The notes under the pieces were generated by a model. The model searched no databases and was not told where the DNA came from. It saw only the letters and a list, made by a program, of their open reading frames with translations. Shown here one piece after another: positions 42,201-50,169 of a DNA stretch of 64,000 nucleotides. The stretch covers positions 62,001 through 126,000 of the forward strand of contig CAZCVE010000007.1 in assembly GCA_964502175.1 (NCBI GenBank), in the 5' to 3' direction. This DNA comes from JAFLCL01 sp964502175 (GTDB taxonomy: Bacteria > Myxococcota_A > Polyangia > Polyangiales > Sandaracinaceae). Positions within the stretch are counted from its first letter, which is position 1. Every line of letters starts with the position of its first letter. A program made the position numbers and the translations under genes.

Positions 42201-43374
42201 GTCGCTCGCGCGCTTCCCGTCGCTCGAGCAGAAGGTCGCCTTCGTGGTGTCGCTCTCGGGCGATCCCGCGGCGCGCTCCTACCTCCACCGCGTGATCCTC
42301 CGCTTCGTCTCGACGCCCGATCAGGTGCGCTACGTGCGTCAGGTGCTCGGCCTCGAGCCGCAGGTCGAGTGGCTCGTGTTCGCTCGCTTGTGGCAGTCCA
42401 CGTCGAGCCCCGAGGCGCGCCTCCGCGTGGTGCGCCGCTGGCTCGAGGTGGCGCCCGACGATCTCGATCTGCGCCTTCGTCTCTTGTCGCTGCTCGAGCA
42501 GACGAGCGCGCTCCCCGAGGCGCGTCGCGTCGCGCGCGAGCTCCGCGCGGATCCGCTGAGCGACGCGAAGGTGCGCACGGAGGTCGGCGAGTTCTGGCTC
42601 CGTCAGAACGACGAGGCCGAAGCGCGCCGTGTCTTCTCGGAGATCGTCGAGCACACCCCGCTCGATCCGTGGGCGCGTCAGCGCCTGGGCGATCTCTACC
42701 GCGCGCACGGCTGGCACGACGACGCGTACCGCGAGTACCGCACGCTCTCGGTGCTCCGGCCCGACGATGGCGAAGTGCTGCTGTTGCTCGCGCGCGCCGC
42801 GGCGGGCGCAGGCCGCATCGACGAGGCGCTGCGTCTCGAGCAGCGTCTCGCCGAGTCCACCGATCCGGGCGACGACGCGGGCGCGGCCTCGAGCGCGCGC
42901 CTCTGGAGCTGGCTGCGCCTCTCGGAGCTCGCGGCCACGGCCGAGAGCGATGCGATGCGCGACGACGCGCGTCGACGCATGCGCGAGAACGGCGTGCTGC
43001 GCGATCCCCCTGCGATGCTCGTCGCGATCACGTTCGATCACCCCGACGACGGCATGCAGCTCCGAGTGCGTCACCCCACGTTCGACCCGCTCGATCCCTT
43101 CGAGGCGGCAGACCTCGGCGCGATCGGCCACGGCCTCGTCGCGATGCGCGTCGGCGAGCGCGAAGACGGCGAGTACCGCTTCCAGCTGATCCGAAACGAT
43201 CGCGAGAACCTCCGCGACCAGACCTGCACCCTCGTCGTCCTGATCGCGCCCGGCACGCCCGACGAGCGACGCATCGCGACCGAGGTCACCCTCTCGCGCA
43301 CCGAGCCGGTGAAGATCTTCGCGCTCTCTCAGGACGGCACGCTGATCCCGAACCCGCCGACCAACTCACCCTGA
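39202..43374 (+). CDS. Giant FecR-VIT-VWA-AgmX-TPR lipoprotein, copy 2
   Basis: A 1390-residue lipoprotein (VALVGC, Cys18), homologous to copy 1 and coupled to it by ATGA. Domains: FecR-like (about 34-180), VIT (about 220-350; FFNARSDSLEGEWTIRVPRG, YGPER-like turn), VWA (about 470-603), an AgmX/TonB-C-like module at about 847-936 (GPRQCYERRAIVRPDLRGDV, VGPDGAVRESRVSTSSLGDD) which copy 1 lacks, then a TPR region (about 953-1216) and a C-terminal beta domain. The VWA metal site is degenerate: LLLDVSGATDPED (D477). The two proteins together look like a dedicated envelope complex. The next gene begins 41 bases on. Confidence 0.87.
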   Translation: MSPRRIAVASALVALVGCSGASPPPTTPQATVATADIVRGSMTLTREGTSETVAGRARVETGATVATGADGRGSLSLDSGAWVLLDRDSSLVLELARVELAGGRVWIDASQSDETVIDTAAIHLVAHDATLAVAIVDGATRVYVGSGEVAFTAVGFTGDDAEGTVAQGESLTASAGQAPTLAPEAMWDDWTGGLADPARTRLRTVEPIGVLSGRRLDEVGVARTPLPIRSHDVRVAVTGDLANTQITQTFFNARSDSLEGEWTIRVPRGAIVQSFEVDRGYGYEVATPAAVGLGAGYTLSWMGAELQEARLAYDGPERLRARIHPIAPGASVAVRLRYTEWLDRVGNRRTYVYPMRGDGEPPLLSELVLDVDLSGAGVGPVRAGMGAVTENAHVVLRQSDARPRADFVLDLYDGPAEPPREGARIYTIGAGVGRLEETPAEGREAYALFDIPTESLGVADDAEPAGPTPLELVLLLDVSGATDPEDLEIARAVIESVLRQLAPDDRVTLRLADVRAHVPEGGDEELGIVNDATREAMLGSIARVDLGGATDLGQALREAASLVAGRPRGAVLYLGDALPTTGALDATAIRTVLASIDAPPRFFGLAIGETANVDLLRAVFGEAATQVRDRESASRTVMTMLADAARPTLRGVTVDLGEGIERVYPRGPLTLPVGSHLRLVGRQADDSMPSTITIRGTRDGRAFETTMAAVSSTLDDQGDVRRRWAVSRLGELIDADAGREALVDLGLRFGIVTPWTSLALGGSATIPIPIVRLFDRDPLATPWSLGGGSASVRSADLGGDADGWRRRMPSEGRAAIAIAPETTWSQRVPGSTVTATPSGDGGLARAAAVRTLREGERGPRQCYERRAIVRPDLRGDVTVEVTVGPDGAVRESRVSTSSLGDDDVERCVVTEVRGLAFPATEGETVTITHRFSFRVPEREFGGRRECSTASSQPLEVRRQLWQERLEAMYTSLDGVIAVYRQARAQCELSTWRARRTLLDLSLARFPSLEQKVAFVVSLSGDPAARSYLHRVILRFVSTPDQVRYVRQVLGLEPQVEWLVFARLWQSTSSPEARLRVVRRWLEVAPDDLDLRLRLLSLLEQTSALPEARRVARELRADPLSDAKVRTEVGEFWLRQNDEAEARRVFSEIVEHTPLDPWARQRLGDLYRAHGWHDDAYREYRTLSVLRPDDGEVLLLLARAAAGAGRIDEALRLEQRLAESTDPGDDAGAASSARLWSWLRLSELAATAESDAMRDDARRRMRENGVLRDPPAMLVAITFDHPDDGMQLRVRHPTFDPLDPFEAADLGAIGHGLVAMRVGEREDGEYRFQLIRNDRENLRDQTCTLVVLIAPGTPDERRIATEVTLSRTEPVKIFALSQDGTLIPNPPTNSP

Positions 43375-43396
43375 CCCACTTCACGAGCCCGCACCT

Positions 43397-43420
43397 CGCA
43401 CGTCATGCTCGTGACGTGCG
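43397..43420 (+). promoter_or_regulatory. Perfect hairpin over the start of the next gene
   Basis: CGCACGTCA-TGCTCG-TGACGTGCG is a perfect 9-base inverted repeat that spans the GTG start codon at 43416. It could be a terminator for the giant-protein operon, a protein-binding operator, or an RNA structure that hides the start codon. Confidence 0.5.
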
Positions 43421-45122
43421 ACTCGGGTGCATATCGCTCGCCCTGTCGACGCTGCTCCTCGTGGGATGCGGCGCGAGCACCCAGGCACGATCGACGACAC
43501 CGACGTTACCGGCGATCACTGGAGAGTGGCGTCGCTACCAACCTCGTTCCGTGGAGGCGGTCCCACCGATCTCGGCCCCGACTGAGATCACGGAGCGAGC
43601 GCTCGACGAGCTTCCACTCCTGTACGCCGCGGCGTACCGACGCTTGTTGGCGGTGGGCTATCCCGCGCTCGAGAGCGCGGAGCTGCGCGAGGTGGAGATC
43701 GAAGTCGACTACGTCGGCCAGCCCCTTCGCGTGGACCGCGCACACGCGCTCGTCGTCCCCGCCGCAGACGGGGGTGCACCGTGGGCCTTTGTCGGGGGCG
43801 TGTGGCGTCCCGTGCTCGCGGTGGGACCCGAGCTCGATCTCGTAGCCGAGTGCGAAGAGCTGGTCGTCGCTCGTTCGCATGCACGAGAAGCACATGAGCA
43901 AGTGTGGCCCCGCGAGAGCTCGGTGCTGGACGATGGTGTCACCCCTGATGGTGATGCGGCGGCGTCTGCCCACTATCACGCAGTCCTCCAAGAGCTCGAC
44001 CGAGCGAACGAGGCATGTCCGTGGCCCCACGTGGTTCTGCCGCTCGCACATCGGCATCGCGTCGATCTGCTCCGCCACATTGAGTACGGGGAGTTCGGCA
44101 GGCCACGCCAGATGTTCCAGTCGATCGCCGTGGGCTGGGCTCGCGCGCTCGCGATGCAGGTCGAGTCGGACTTCGTTCGCGGACGAGACGCGAGCGCGCG
44201 CCACCATGCCTCTCTCCTGCGGCGAGTCTTCCCGGAGGACGCGGTCGGCCCCATGAAGGACCACATGCCCACGACGTGGGCCGTCCTCGTCGATCTCGAT
44301 CGAAGAGCTGCGCGCTCGCGCAGGCCGGACGGTTCGTCGACCGTCCAGTCGCTCATCGAGCGGCTCGAGGATGTCGCCGTCGACCAACCCGGTCACGACT
44401 ACCCCCACCACGCGATGTCCGAGCGATGGTTGGATGAGCCCCTCTTCGACGTCATCGCCCAGGACGAGACCGTTCGCGCGCTCGTCGCGATGGGTTCCGC
44501 CGCGGCCGACGCACTCGCTCACTGCGCCAGCAGTGACACGCGTCTCTCGCGATCGTCCCGTTGGGGCCTCGATCAAGGAGTCGGGCTTCCCCAGCCTGTG
44601 CCCGTGTCGGAGTTGTGCGCGCTCGCCCTCTACGGCGAAGACATCACCTCGTGGCCCCACGCCGAGATGACGACTCGCGATCCCGAAGTGCAGGCGCGCG
44701 ACGTGGTCGCCATCTTCGAGCGAGATGGTGCCGAGCAGGAGCGCATCGTGAGTGTGGCGACGTGGATGATCGACGACCCAGACGATGATGGGCCCGAACC
44801 GAGAAACCTCGAGGGCATGCGTGGCCACGACGACGACCACATCGCGCGCGCGCTTGCGGGTCGCGCGCGGGGTGCAGCGCTGGCGCGGGGAGCTGCGTGG
44901 CACGAAGACGCGGACCACCAGTTCTGCGCGCTCGCGATCGCTGCGCTCCTGTGGAGCGAGGAATCGGCGATGTGGGTGGTCGACGATGCGATCGCGGCCG
45001 TCGAGGATGGTGTGCACTGCGAAGAGGAGCTCGCGCTGGCGCTCCGCGAACGTCGGCCGGCGCTCGTCGCCGAGCGCGCGTCACGCGAGCCGTGGGTCTA
45101 TCTGCTCGAGGTCGACGAGTGA
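43416..45122 (+). CDS. Lipoprotein of unknown function downstream of the giant pair
   Basis: A 568-residue lipoprotein with a GTG start and signal MRLGCISLALSTLLLVGC (lipobox LVGC, Cys18). After a short linker the protein is mainly helical (LDELPLLYAAAYRRLLAVGY, SFAVGWARALAMQ-like, SLIERLEDVAVDQPGHDYPH) and has many Asp/His residues in the second half (RGHDDDHIARALAGRARGAA, AAWHEDADHQFCALAIAALL), possibly metal-binding, although no known metalloprotein motif was found. No family was recognised. Its start codon lies inside a perfect hairpin. It follows the giant FecR/VIT/VWA genes on the same strand, which suggests a shared envelope role. Confidence 0.7.
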   Translation: MRLGCISLALSTLLLVGCGASTQARSTTPTLPAITGEWRRYQPRSVEAVPPISAPTEITERALDELPLLYAAAYRRLLAVGYPALESAELREVEIEVDYVGQPLRVDRAHALVVPAADGGAPWAFVGGVWRPVLAVGPELDLVAECEELVVARSHAREAHEQVWPRESSVLDDGVTPDGDAAASAHYHAVLQELDRANEACPWPHVVLPLAHRHRVDLLRHIEYGEFGRPRQMFQSIAVGWARALAMQVESDFVRGRDASARHHASLLRRVFPEDAVGPMKDHMPTTWAVLVDLDRRAARSRRPDGSSTVQSLIERLEDVAVDQPGHDYPHHAMSERWLDEPLFDVIAQDETVRALVAMGSAAADALAHCASSDTRLSRSSRWGLDQGVGLPQPVPVSELCALALYGEDITSWPHAEMTTRDPEVQARDVVAIFERDGAEQERIVSVATWMIDDPDDDGPEPRNLEGMRGHDDDHIARALAGRARGAALARGAAWHEDADHQFCALAIAALLWSEESAMWVVDDAIAAVEDGVHCEEELALALRERRPALVAERASREPWVYLLEVDE

Positions 45123-45186
45123 GCGAGGTCGCGCGGTGGGACATCACCTGCCCTGAGGGCGCATGCTCGCTCTCAGGACGACAAGA

Positions 45187-46260
45187 ATGATCTTCAGGCA
45201 GCTCTTCGATCTCGAGTCCTCGACGTACACGTATCTCCTCGCGGACGAGGAGAGTCGTGAGGCGGTGATCCTCGATCCGGTGCTCGAGAACCTCGAGCGT
45301 GATCTCGGGCTCGCGCGCGACCTCGGGCTCACGCTGCGGTACGCGCTCGACACGCACGTGCACGCTGATCACGTCACGGCCCTCGGAGCGCTACGCGACA
45401 AGGCCGCGGTGAAGACCGTGCTGTCCGAGCGCGCGGGCGTGGGCATCGCCGACGTGTACGTGAAGGACGGCGATCGCGTCCGCTTCGGGCGTCACGAGCT
45501 CGAGGCGCGCGAGACGCCGGGGCACACCAGCGGGTGCCTCACGTACGTGCTCGGCGATCGATCGATGGCGTTCACCGGCGACGCGCTCCTCATCCGCGGT
45601 TCGGGCCGCACGGACTTCCAAGAGGGCGACGCGGCCACGCTCTATCGCTCCGTGCACGACGTGATCTTCACGCTCCCGCCGAGCTGCCTGCTCTACCCCG
45701 GGCACGACTACAGGGGACGCACCGTGACGAGCGTGGATGAAGAGGTGCGCCTCAACCCGCGGCTCGGCGGCGGCAAGACGGTCGACGAGTTCGTCGAGAT
45801 CATGAGCAAGCTCCAGCTCGCGTATCCGAAGAAGATCGACGTCGCGGTGCCCGCGAACCTGCACCTCGGCGTCGTCGGTCTTCCGGTGTCGGCCGAGCCT
45901 CTCGAGCCGCCGTCGTGGGCGCCCGTCGAGCGCAGCGCGGCGCGCATCCCCGAGGTCGCGGCCGAGTGGGTGTTCCGCGGTCGCGGCGATGCGCGATCGA
46001 TCGACGTGCGCGAGACCGACGAGCTCGTCGGTGAGCTCGGGCACATCGAGGGCGTCGAGCACGTTCCGCTCGCGACCGTCGAGCAGGCGGCCGCGCGCTG
46101 GGATCGCGAGCAGCCGCTCGTCATCGTGTGTCGCTCGGGAGGACGCTCGGGCAAGGCCGCGCTCCAGCTCGAGGCGCTCGGCTTCACCAAGGTCGCTTCG
46201 ATGCGCGGCGGCATGACCGCGTGGAACCGCGCGCGCTTTCCGATCGCGACGACGCGCTGA
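45187..46260 (+). CDS. Persulfide dioxygenase-rhodanese fusion (ETHE1/Blh-like)
   Basis: A 357-residue two-domain enzyme. The N-terminal metallo-beta-lactamase domain has THVHADHVTALG, ETPGHTSGCLTYVLG, FTGDALLIRGSGRTDFQEG and LYPGHDYRGRTVTSV, the pattern of ETHE1-like Fe(II) persulfide dioxygenases. The C-terminal rhodanese domain has the active-site Cys in VIVCRSGGRSGKAA. Together they would oxidise glutathione persulfide to sulfite and transfer sulfane sulfur, that is, H2S/persulfide detoxification. The start MIFRQLFDLE was chosen. It is first in a run of plus-strand genes ending in cytochrome bd, an oxidase noted for sulfide tolerance, which would fit sulfide stress. Confidence 0.92.
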   Translation: MIFRQLFDLESSTYTYLLADEESREAVILDPVLENLERDLGLARDLGLTLRYALDTHVHADHVTALGALRDKAAVKTVLSERAGVGIADVYVKDGDRVRFGRHELEARETPGHTSGCLTYVLGDRSMAFTGDALLIRGSGRTDFQEGDAATLYRSVHDVIFTLPPSCLLYPGHDYRGRTVTSVDEEVRLNPRLGGGKTVDEFVEIMSKLQLAYPKKIDVAVPANLHLGVVGLPVSAEPLEPPSWAPVERSAARIPEVAAEWVFRGRGDARSIDVRETDELVGELGHIEGVEHVPLATVEQAAARWDREQPLVIVCRSGGRSGKAALQLEALGFTKVASMRGGMTAWNRARFPIATTR

Positions 46261-46266
46261 GCTCCG

Positions 46267-47496
46267 ATGGTCTCGCCCCGCACGACGCCCGAAGATCGAT
46301 GGCGCGACGAAGCGCATCACGCGCGCGAGGCAGGCGAGCTGACGCGCGCCCGTGAGCTCGCGAACGAACGGCTTCGTCGAGAGCCGGGCGACCCGGATGC
46401 GCGCGTGTTCCTCGGGTCGCTCGCTCACCTCGAAGGTGATCTCGACGCCGCCGCGCGGCAGCACCGTCGCGCGCTCTCGCTCGCGCCAGCGCACGCGCCC
46501 GCGCATGCGTCGCTGGCGGTCGTGCTCGCGCAGCGCGGCGAGCTCGCGACGGCGCGCGCGCACCTCGAGGCCTCGCTCGCGGGCGAGGGACTCGACGACG
46601 TCGCGTGGCTGCGCGCGGAGCGACAGCGCGCGTCGCTCGCGATGGGTGGTGTGGCCTTGCCGTACGAGCGCGTCGCCACGCCGTTCGTCACGTCTCGCGC
46701 CTCGACGAAGCGGCACCTCGCTGCGCGCGGCGCGATCGAGCCGTGCTCGATCGACGCGCTGCGCGAGCTCGTGTCGAGCGCGCGATCGATCGTCGCGATC
46801 ACCGGCGCGGGCCTCTCTCGCGCGAGCGGCCTCGAGACGCGCAAGGAGCTCTGGGAGCGCTTCGTGCGCGACGACGCCGTGAGCGCGGTGCGCTTCCGCG
46901 AGGCTCCCGAGGTGCTCTGGCAGGTCGTGCGCGCGTTCTGGGGTGACGTCGATCACCCACCGAATGCGGCGCACCACGCGATCGCTGCGATGCCGGCGCT
47001 GTCGGCGATCGTCACGCAGAACGTCGACTCGCTGCACCAGCGCGCGGCCGAGGCGATCGCGCGAACGACCGAGATCCTCGAGCTCCACGGCACCCTCGCG
47101 CGCACGCGCTGCGTCGCGTGCGATCGCGCGCACGGCGACGCGACAGAGCTCGCGCGATCGGCCGCGCTGCCTCCGCGCTGCGCGTGCGGCGGCGTCGTGC
47201 GGCCCGACGTCGTGCTCTTCGGCGAGCGCGCGCGCCACGTCGCGCGCGCGATCCGTCTCGTCGAGGCGGCCGATCTCGTGCTCGTGGTCGGCTGTGCGAT
47301 GGACGTCTCGCCCGCGAGCGAGCTGCCGGTGATCGCGTCGCGCGCGGGCGCGACCGTGGTGGAGATCAAGCGTACGCCCTCGCGCCTCGGTGAGATGATC
47401 CCCGTGCTCCACGTGGCAGGCCCGGCGGAGGACGTGCTCGCCCAACTGGAGCTGGACCAGCTCGGGAGTGGGCACCTCGAAGGAGAACGCCGATGA
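46267..47496 (+). CDS. TPR-sirtuin NAD-dependent deacylase-like protein
   Basis: A 409-residue fusion: an N-terminal TPR array (about 10-125; PDARVFLGSLAHLEGDLDAA) and a C-terminal SIR2 domain (about 160-400). NAD-binding GAGLSRASGLETRKELWERF, the catalytic region TQNVDSLHQRA and ILELHGTLART, and the zinc ribbon CVAC and CACGG are present. The usual PDFR motif after GAG is replaced by ETRK, so substrate or catalysis may differ from classic deacetylases. It starts 6 bases after the dioxygenase gene. The stop overlaps the start of the lipoyl-domain protein (ATGA), so the two are made together; some sirtuins remove lipoyl groups. Confidence 0.87.
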   Translation: MVSPRTTPEDRWRDEAHHAREAGELTRARELANERLRREPGDPDARVFLGSLAHLEGDLDAAARQHRRALSLAPAHAPAHASLAVVLAQRGELATARAHLEASLAGEGLDDVAWLRAERQRASLAMGGVALPYERVATPFVTSRASTKRHLAARGAIEPCSIDALRELVSSARSIVAITGAGLSRASGLETRKELWERFVRDDAVSAVRFREAPEVLWQVVRAFWGDVDHPPNAAHHAIAAMPALSAIVTQNVDSLHQRAAEAIARTTEILELHGTLARTRCVACDRAHGDATELARSAALPPRCACGGVVRPDVVLFGERARHVARAIRLVEAADLVLVVGCAMDVSPASELPVIASRAGATVVEIKRTPSRLGEMIPVLHVAGPAEDVLAQLELDQLGSGHLEGERR

Positions 47497-48401
47497 GCGA
47501 GAAGATCGAAGTGCACGACGTGCTCGTGGAGCTCGGCGAGTCCACCGACGAAGGAGAGCTGCTCGCCTCGCGCCTCGAGGTCGGCGACATCGTCGAGCAG
47601 AACGAAGTGCTGGCCGAGGTGGACCTCGGCAAGGTGACGGTGGAGCTCGTCGCGCCCGTCAGCGGTCGCGTGCTCGAGATCGCGCCGGCGGGCCCCGCCA
47701 CGCGCGGGATGGTGGCGGTGCGCATCGAGGAGATCACCGATCCCCACAAGCGCGCGACGCTGAGTGAGGGGAGGAAGGTGCGGCGCGAGCTCCTCGCGAA
47801 GGCCGCGGCGCAGCGGGCCGCCGCCAAGGCGCGAGCGACGGGCCGCGCGCGCGTGCCGCCTCACCAGACCACCGACGCCAAGACGCTCACTCTCCGCGTC
47901 GGCGAGGTCGCGCGCGACGTGAACCTCGCTCCGATCGACGCGCGGATCGCAGCGCTCATGCTCGTCGCTGGCGCCGAGGCCGCGACGCACGCGCTGCGCG
48001 TCGTGCGCGCGCTCGCCGTCGCCCCGGAGCTCTCGCCCGGTCAGCGCCCTCACGGCATCGCCTACCTCTCGGTGCGCGCGGGGATCGAGACGCGCACGGT
48101 CCTCTCGGTCGCGATCCACGACGACGAAGGCGACGTGAAGGACATCACCGACCTCGAGACCGCGATCGTCGACGCGGTCGTGGTGCGCTTCCACGACACG
48201 GTCCAGCACGTCGGCCTCGTGATGGTGAGCTCGAGCGTGGACACGATCGTGATCAGCGCCCCGCGTGTCGTCCCGTGCCTGCATGCGGACGGCGTGGTGA
48301 CCCTCGCGCCCCGCGCCGAGGTGTCGCTGAAGCTGGGACGCGATCCGAGCCTCTGCCAGCGCGTGCTCGCGGCGCTCGCCGAGCAGCTCGAACAGCCCTG
48401 A
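47493..48401 (+). CDS. Lipoyl-domain protein resembling a dihydrolipoamide acyltransferase
   Basis: A 302-residue protein. Residues 1-80 are a lipoyl domain (VHDVLVELGESTDEGELLAS, VELVAPVSGRVLEIAPAG) whose candidate acceptor lysine is K47 in AEVDLGKVTVEL. The canonical ETDKA is changed to VDLGKV, with Gly instead of Asp before the lysine. Then comes a flexible Ala/Arg linker and a C-terminal 180-residue part that resembles an E2 catalytic core in layout but lacks the HxxxDG active motif; the nearest match is HADGVV. It is therefore probably a carrier or decoy rather than an active acyltransferase. It is coupled to the sirtuin gene upstream. Confidence 0.72.
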   Translation: MSEKIEVHDVLVELGESTDEGELLASRLEVGDIVEQNEVLAEVDLGKVTVELVAPVSGRVLEIAPAGPATRGMVAVRIEEITDPHKRATLSEGRKVRRELLAKAAAQRAAAKARATGRARVPPHQTTDAKTLTLRVGEVARDVNLAPIDARIAALMLVAGAEAATHALRVVRALAVAPELSPGQRPHGIAYLSVRAGIETRTVLSVAIHDDEGDVKDITDLETAIVDAVVVRFHDTVQHVGLVMVSSSVDTIVISAPRVVPCLHADGVVTLAPRAEVSLKLGRDPSLCQRVLAALAEQLEQP

Positions 48402-48768
48402 TCGGAGGGCGATCTCGCGCTCTCGTGCCGCGCTGTCAGGGCCCTTCAGACCTCGCCGACCGAGATCACACGGGTGGAGAGCGAGTGCGTCACGCAGGTC
48501 GTCTCGTCGCAGGGCGCGGCGCCCGACCAGTACGGCACGCTCGCCGAACGCGTGATGGCGATCGAGGTGCCCGTCGGCGCGCCCGCGGCCGAAGCCGCCG
48601 AGGCCGCGCTCGGGGTCTGTCAGGTGCCCGGCCAGCTCGTGACGGTCGCGAGCTGCGCGAACGACATGGGCGTGTGCTCCGAGTGGTCGGGACAGCAGTG
48701 GTTCAGCCTCGGCTTCGACAACGCGAGCGCCGTTGGCGGGCGGTGTCCGTCCGAGTACGTTCGCGGTC
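48402..48768 (+). other. Gap with a possible gene remnant
   Basis: This is the only gap above 300 bases. A frame is open from the lipoyl-gene stop through the gap and past the start of cydA. It reads TEITRVESECVTQVVSSQGA, then VPGQLVTVASCANDMGVCSE and WSGQQWFSLGFDNASAVGGR, with a Cys-rich look like the lipoproteins around it, but there is no signal peptide or clear start (a GTG at 48474 is possible) and its end would lie inside cydA. A decayed lipoprotein fragment is the best reading. The cydA promoter is probably here too, but no clear -35/-10 was found. Confidence 0.3.
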
Positions 48769-50169
48769 GTGGACGCACTCTTCTGGCACCGCCTGCAGTT
48801 CGGTTTCACGATCGCGTACCACTACCTGTTCCCGCAGCTCACGATGGGCCTCGCGCTCCTCATCGTGGTGCTCAAAGGGATCTCGCTGCGATCGGGGCGT
48901 GACGAGGACGACCGCATCACGGACTTCTGGATCCGTGTCTTCGGCGTGAACTTCGTCTTCGGCGTGGTGACCGGCATTCCGATGGAGTTCCAGTTCGGCA
49001 CGAACTGGGCACGCTTCTCCGACTATGCCGGTGGGGTCATCGGCCAGACGCTCGCGATGGAGGGCACGATCGCCTTCTTCCTCGAGTCGACCTTCCTCGG
49101 TCTCCTCGTCTTCGGGAAGAACAAGCTCTCTCCGAGAGCCCACTTCGCGAGCGCCGTGGCGCTGTTCCTCGGGAGCTGGCTCTCGGGCTACTTCATCGTC
49201 ACCACCAACGCGTTCATGCAGCACCCCGTCGGTTACCGCGTGGCGGACGACGGACGCCTCGTGGTCGAGAGCCTCGGCGCGCTGCTGACGAACGAGTGGG
49301 CGATCCTCGAGTACGCGCACACGATGATGGCGAGCGTGGTCACCGCGTCGTTCGTGGTCAGCGCCGTCGCGAGCTTCTGGCTCTTGCGCGGCGTTCACAC
49401 CGAGGTCGCGAAGCGCACGCTGCGCACGTCGCTCGTGGCGGGCCTCGTCTCCACCCTGCTCGTCGCGTTCCCGACAGGCGATCTCCAGGCCAAGGCGGTT
49501 GCCGAGCACCAGCCCGTGGCGCTCGCGGCGATGGAGGGGCGCTTCGAGAGCGGCGAGATGGCGGACATCACGCTGATCGGACAGCCCAACGTCGCCGAGC
49601 GACGGATGGACAACCCCATTCGGGTCCCCGGCGCGCTCTCGTTCCTCGCGATGGGGACCTTCCACGGGAACATCCGCGGTCTCGACGAGTTCCCCGAGGA
49701 CGAGTGGCCTCAGAACATCGAGCTCCTCTATTACTCGTTCCACGTGATGGCGGGTCTCGGCACGCTGATGATGGCGCTCATGGCGCTCTCTGCGCTCCAG
49801 CACTACCGCGGTCGACTGGCCTCTTCACGCGGCCACCTCTGGACACTGACGCTCGCGTTCCCGTTTCCCTACATCGCGACGACCGCAGGCTGGATGACGG
49901 CAGAGATGGGGCGTCAGCCCTGGCTCGTCTATGGCCTCTTCCGCACGGCGGAAGGTGCCAGTCCGCACGTGCACGCGGGCAATGCCATCTTCTCGCTCGT
50001 CGGCTTCGCAGGGCTCTATTTCGTGCTCGGGCTCCTCTACGTCTTCGTGACGCTGCGCGAGGTCTCCCACGGACCGGCCGCGCCGAAGAAGGATCCGTCG
50101 AACGCGGCGGTGACGAAGGAGGCAGTCGCGCACGACGAGGCCGGTCATGGCGAGGTGGGCCATGGCTGA
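48769..50169 (+). CDS. cydA: Cytochrome bd oxidase subunit I
   Basis: A 466-residue integral membrane protein with a GTG start. Heme ligands can be seen: H18 (IAYHYLFP) for b595/d, E98 and E106 (AMEGTIAFFLEST), and the histidine in EYAHTMMAS for b558. GRQPW and the Q-loop GALSFLAMGTFHGNIRGLDE are present; the Q-loop is short, so it belongs to the short-loop (CIO-like) class. It forms the quinol-binding core of a high-affinity, sulfide- and cyanide-tolerant terminal oxidase. The His-rich tail (GHGEVGHG) is unusual. It overlaps cydB by 8 bases. No cydX or cydCD is visible nearby. Confidence 0.95.
   Translation: MDALFWHRLQFGFTIAYHYLFPQLTMGLALLIVVLKGISLRSGRDEDDRITDFWIRVFGVNFVFGVVTGIPMEFQFGTNWARFSDYAGGVIGQTLAMEGTIAFFLESTFLGLLVFGKNKLSPRAHFASAVALFLGSWLSGYFIVTTNAFMQHPVGYRVADDGRLVVESLGALLTNEWAILEYAHTMMASVVTASFVVSAVASFWLLRGVHTEVAKRTLRTSLVAGLVSTLLVAFPTGDLQAKAVAEHQPVALAAMEGRFESGEMADITLIGQPNVAERRMDNPIRVPGALSFLAMGTFHGNIRGLDEFPEDEWPQNIELLYYSFHVMAGLGTLMMALMALSALQHYRGRLASSRGHLWTLTLAFPFPYIATTAGWMTAEMGRQPWLVYGLFRTAEGASPHVHAGNAIFSLVGFAGLYFVLGLLYVFVTLREVSHGPAAPKKDPSNAAVTKEAVAHDEAGHGEVGHG

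Noticed and set aside
40564..43131. A minus-strand open frame of 855 codons
   Set aside because: It is antisense to the second giant, with no domain and antisense-type composition.
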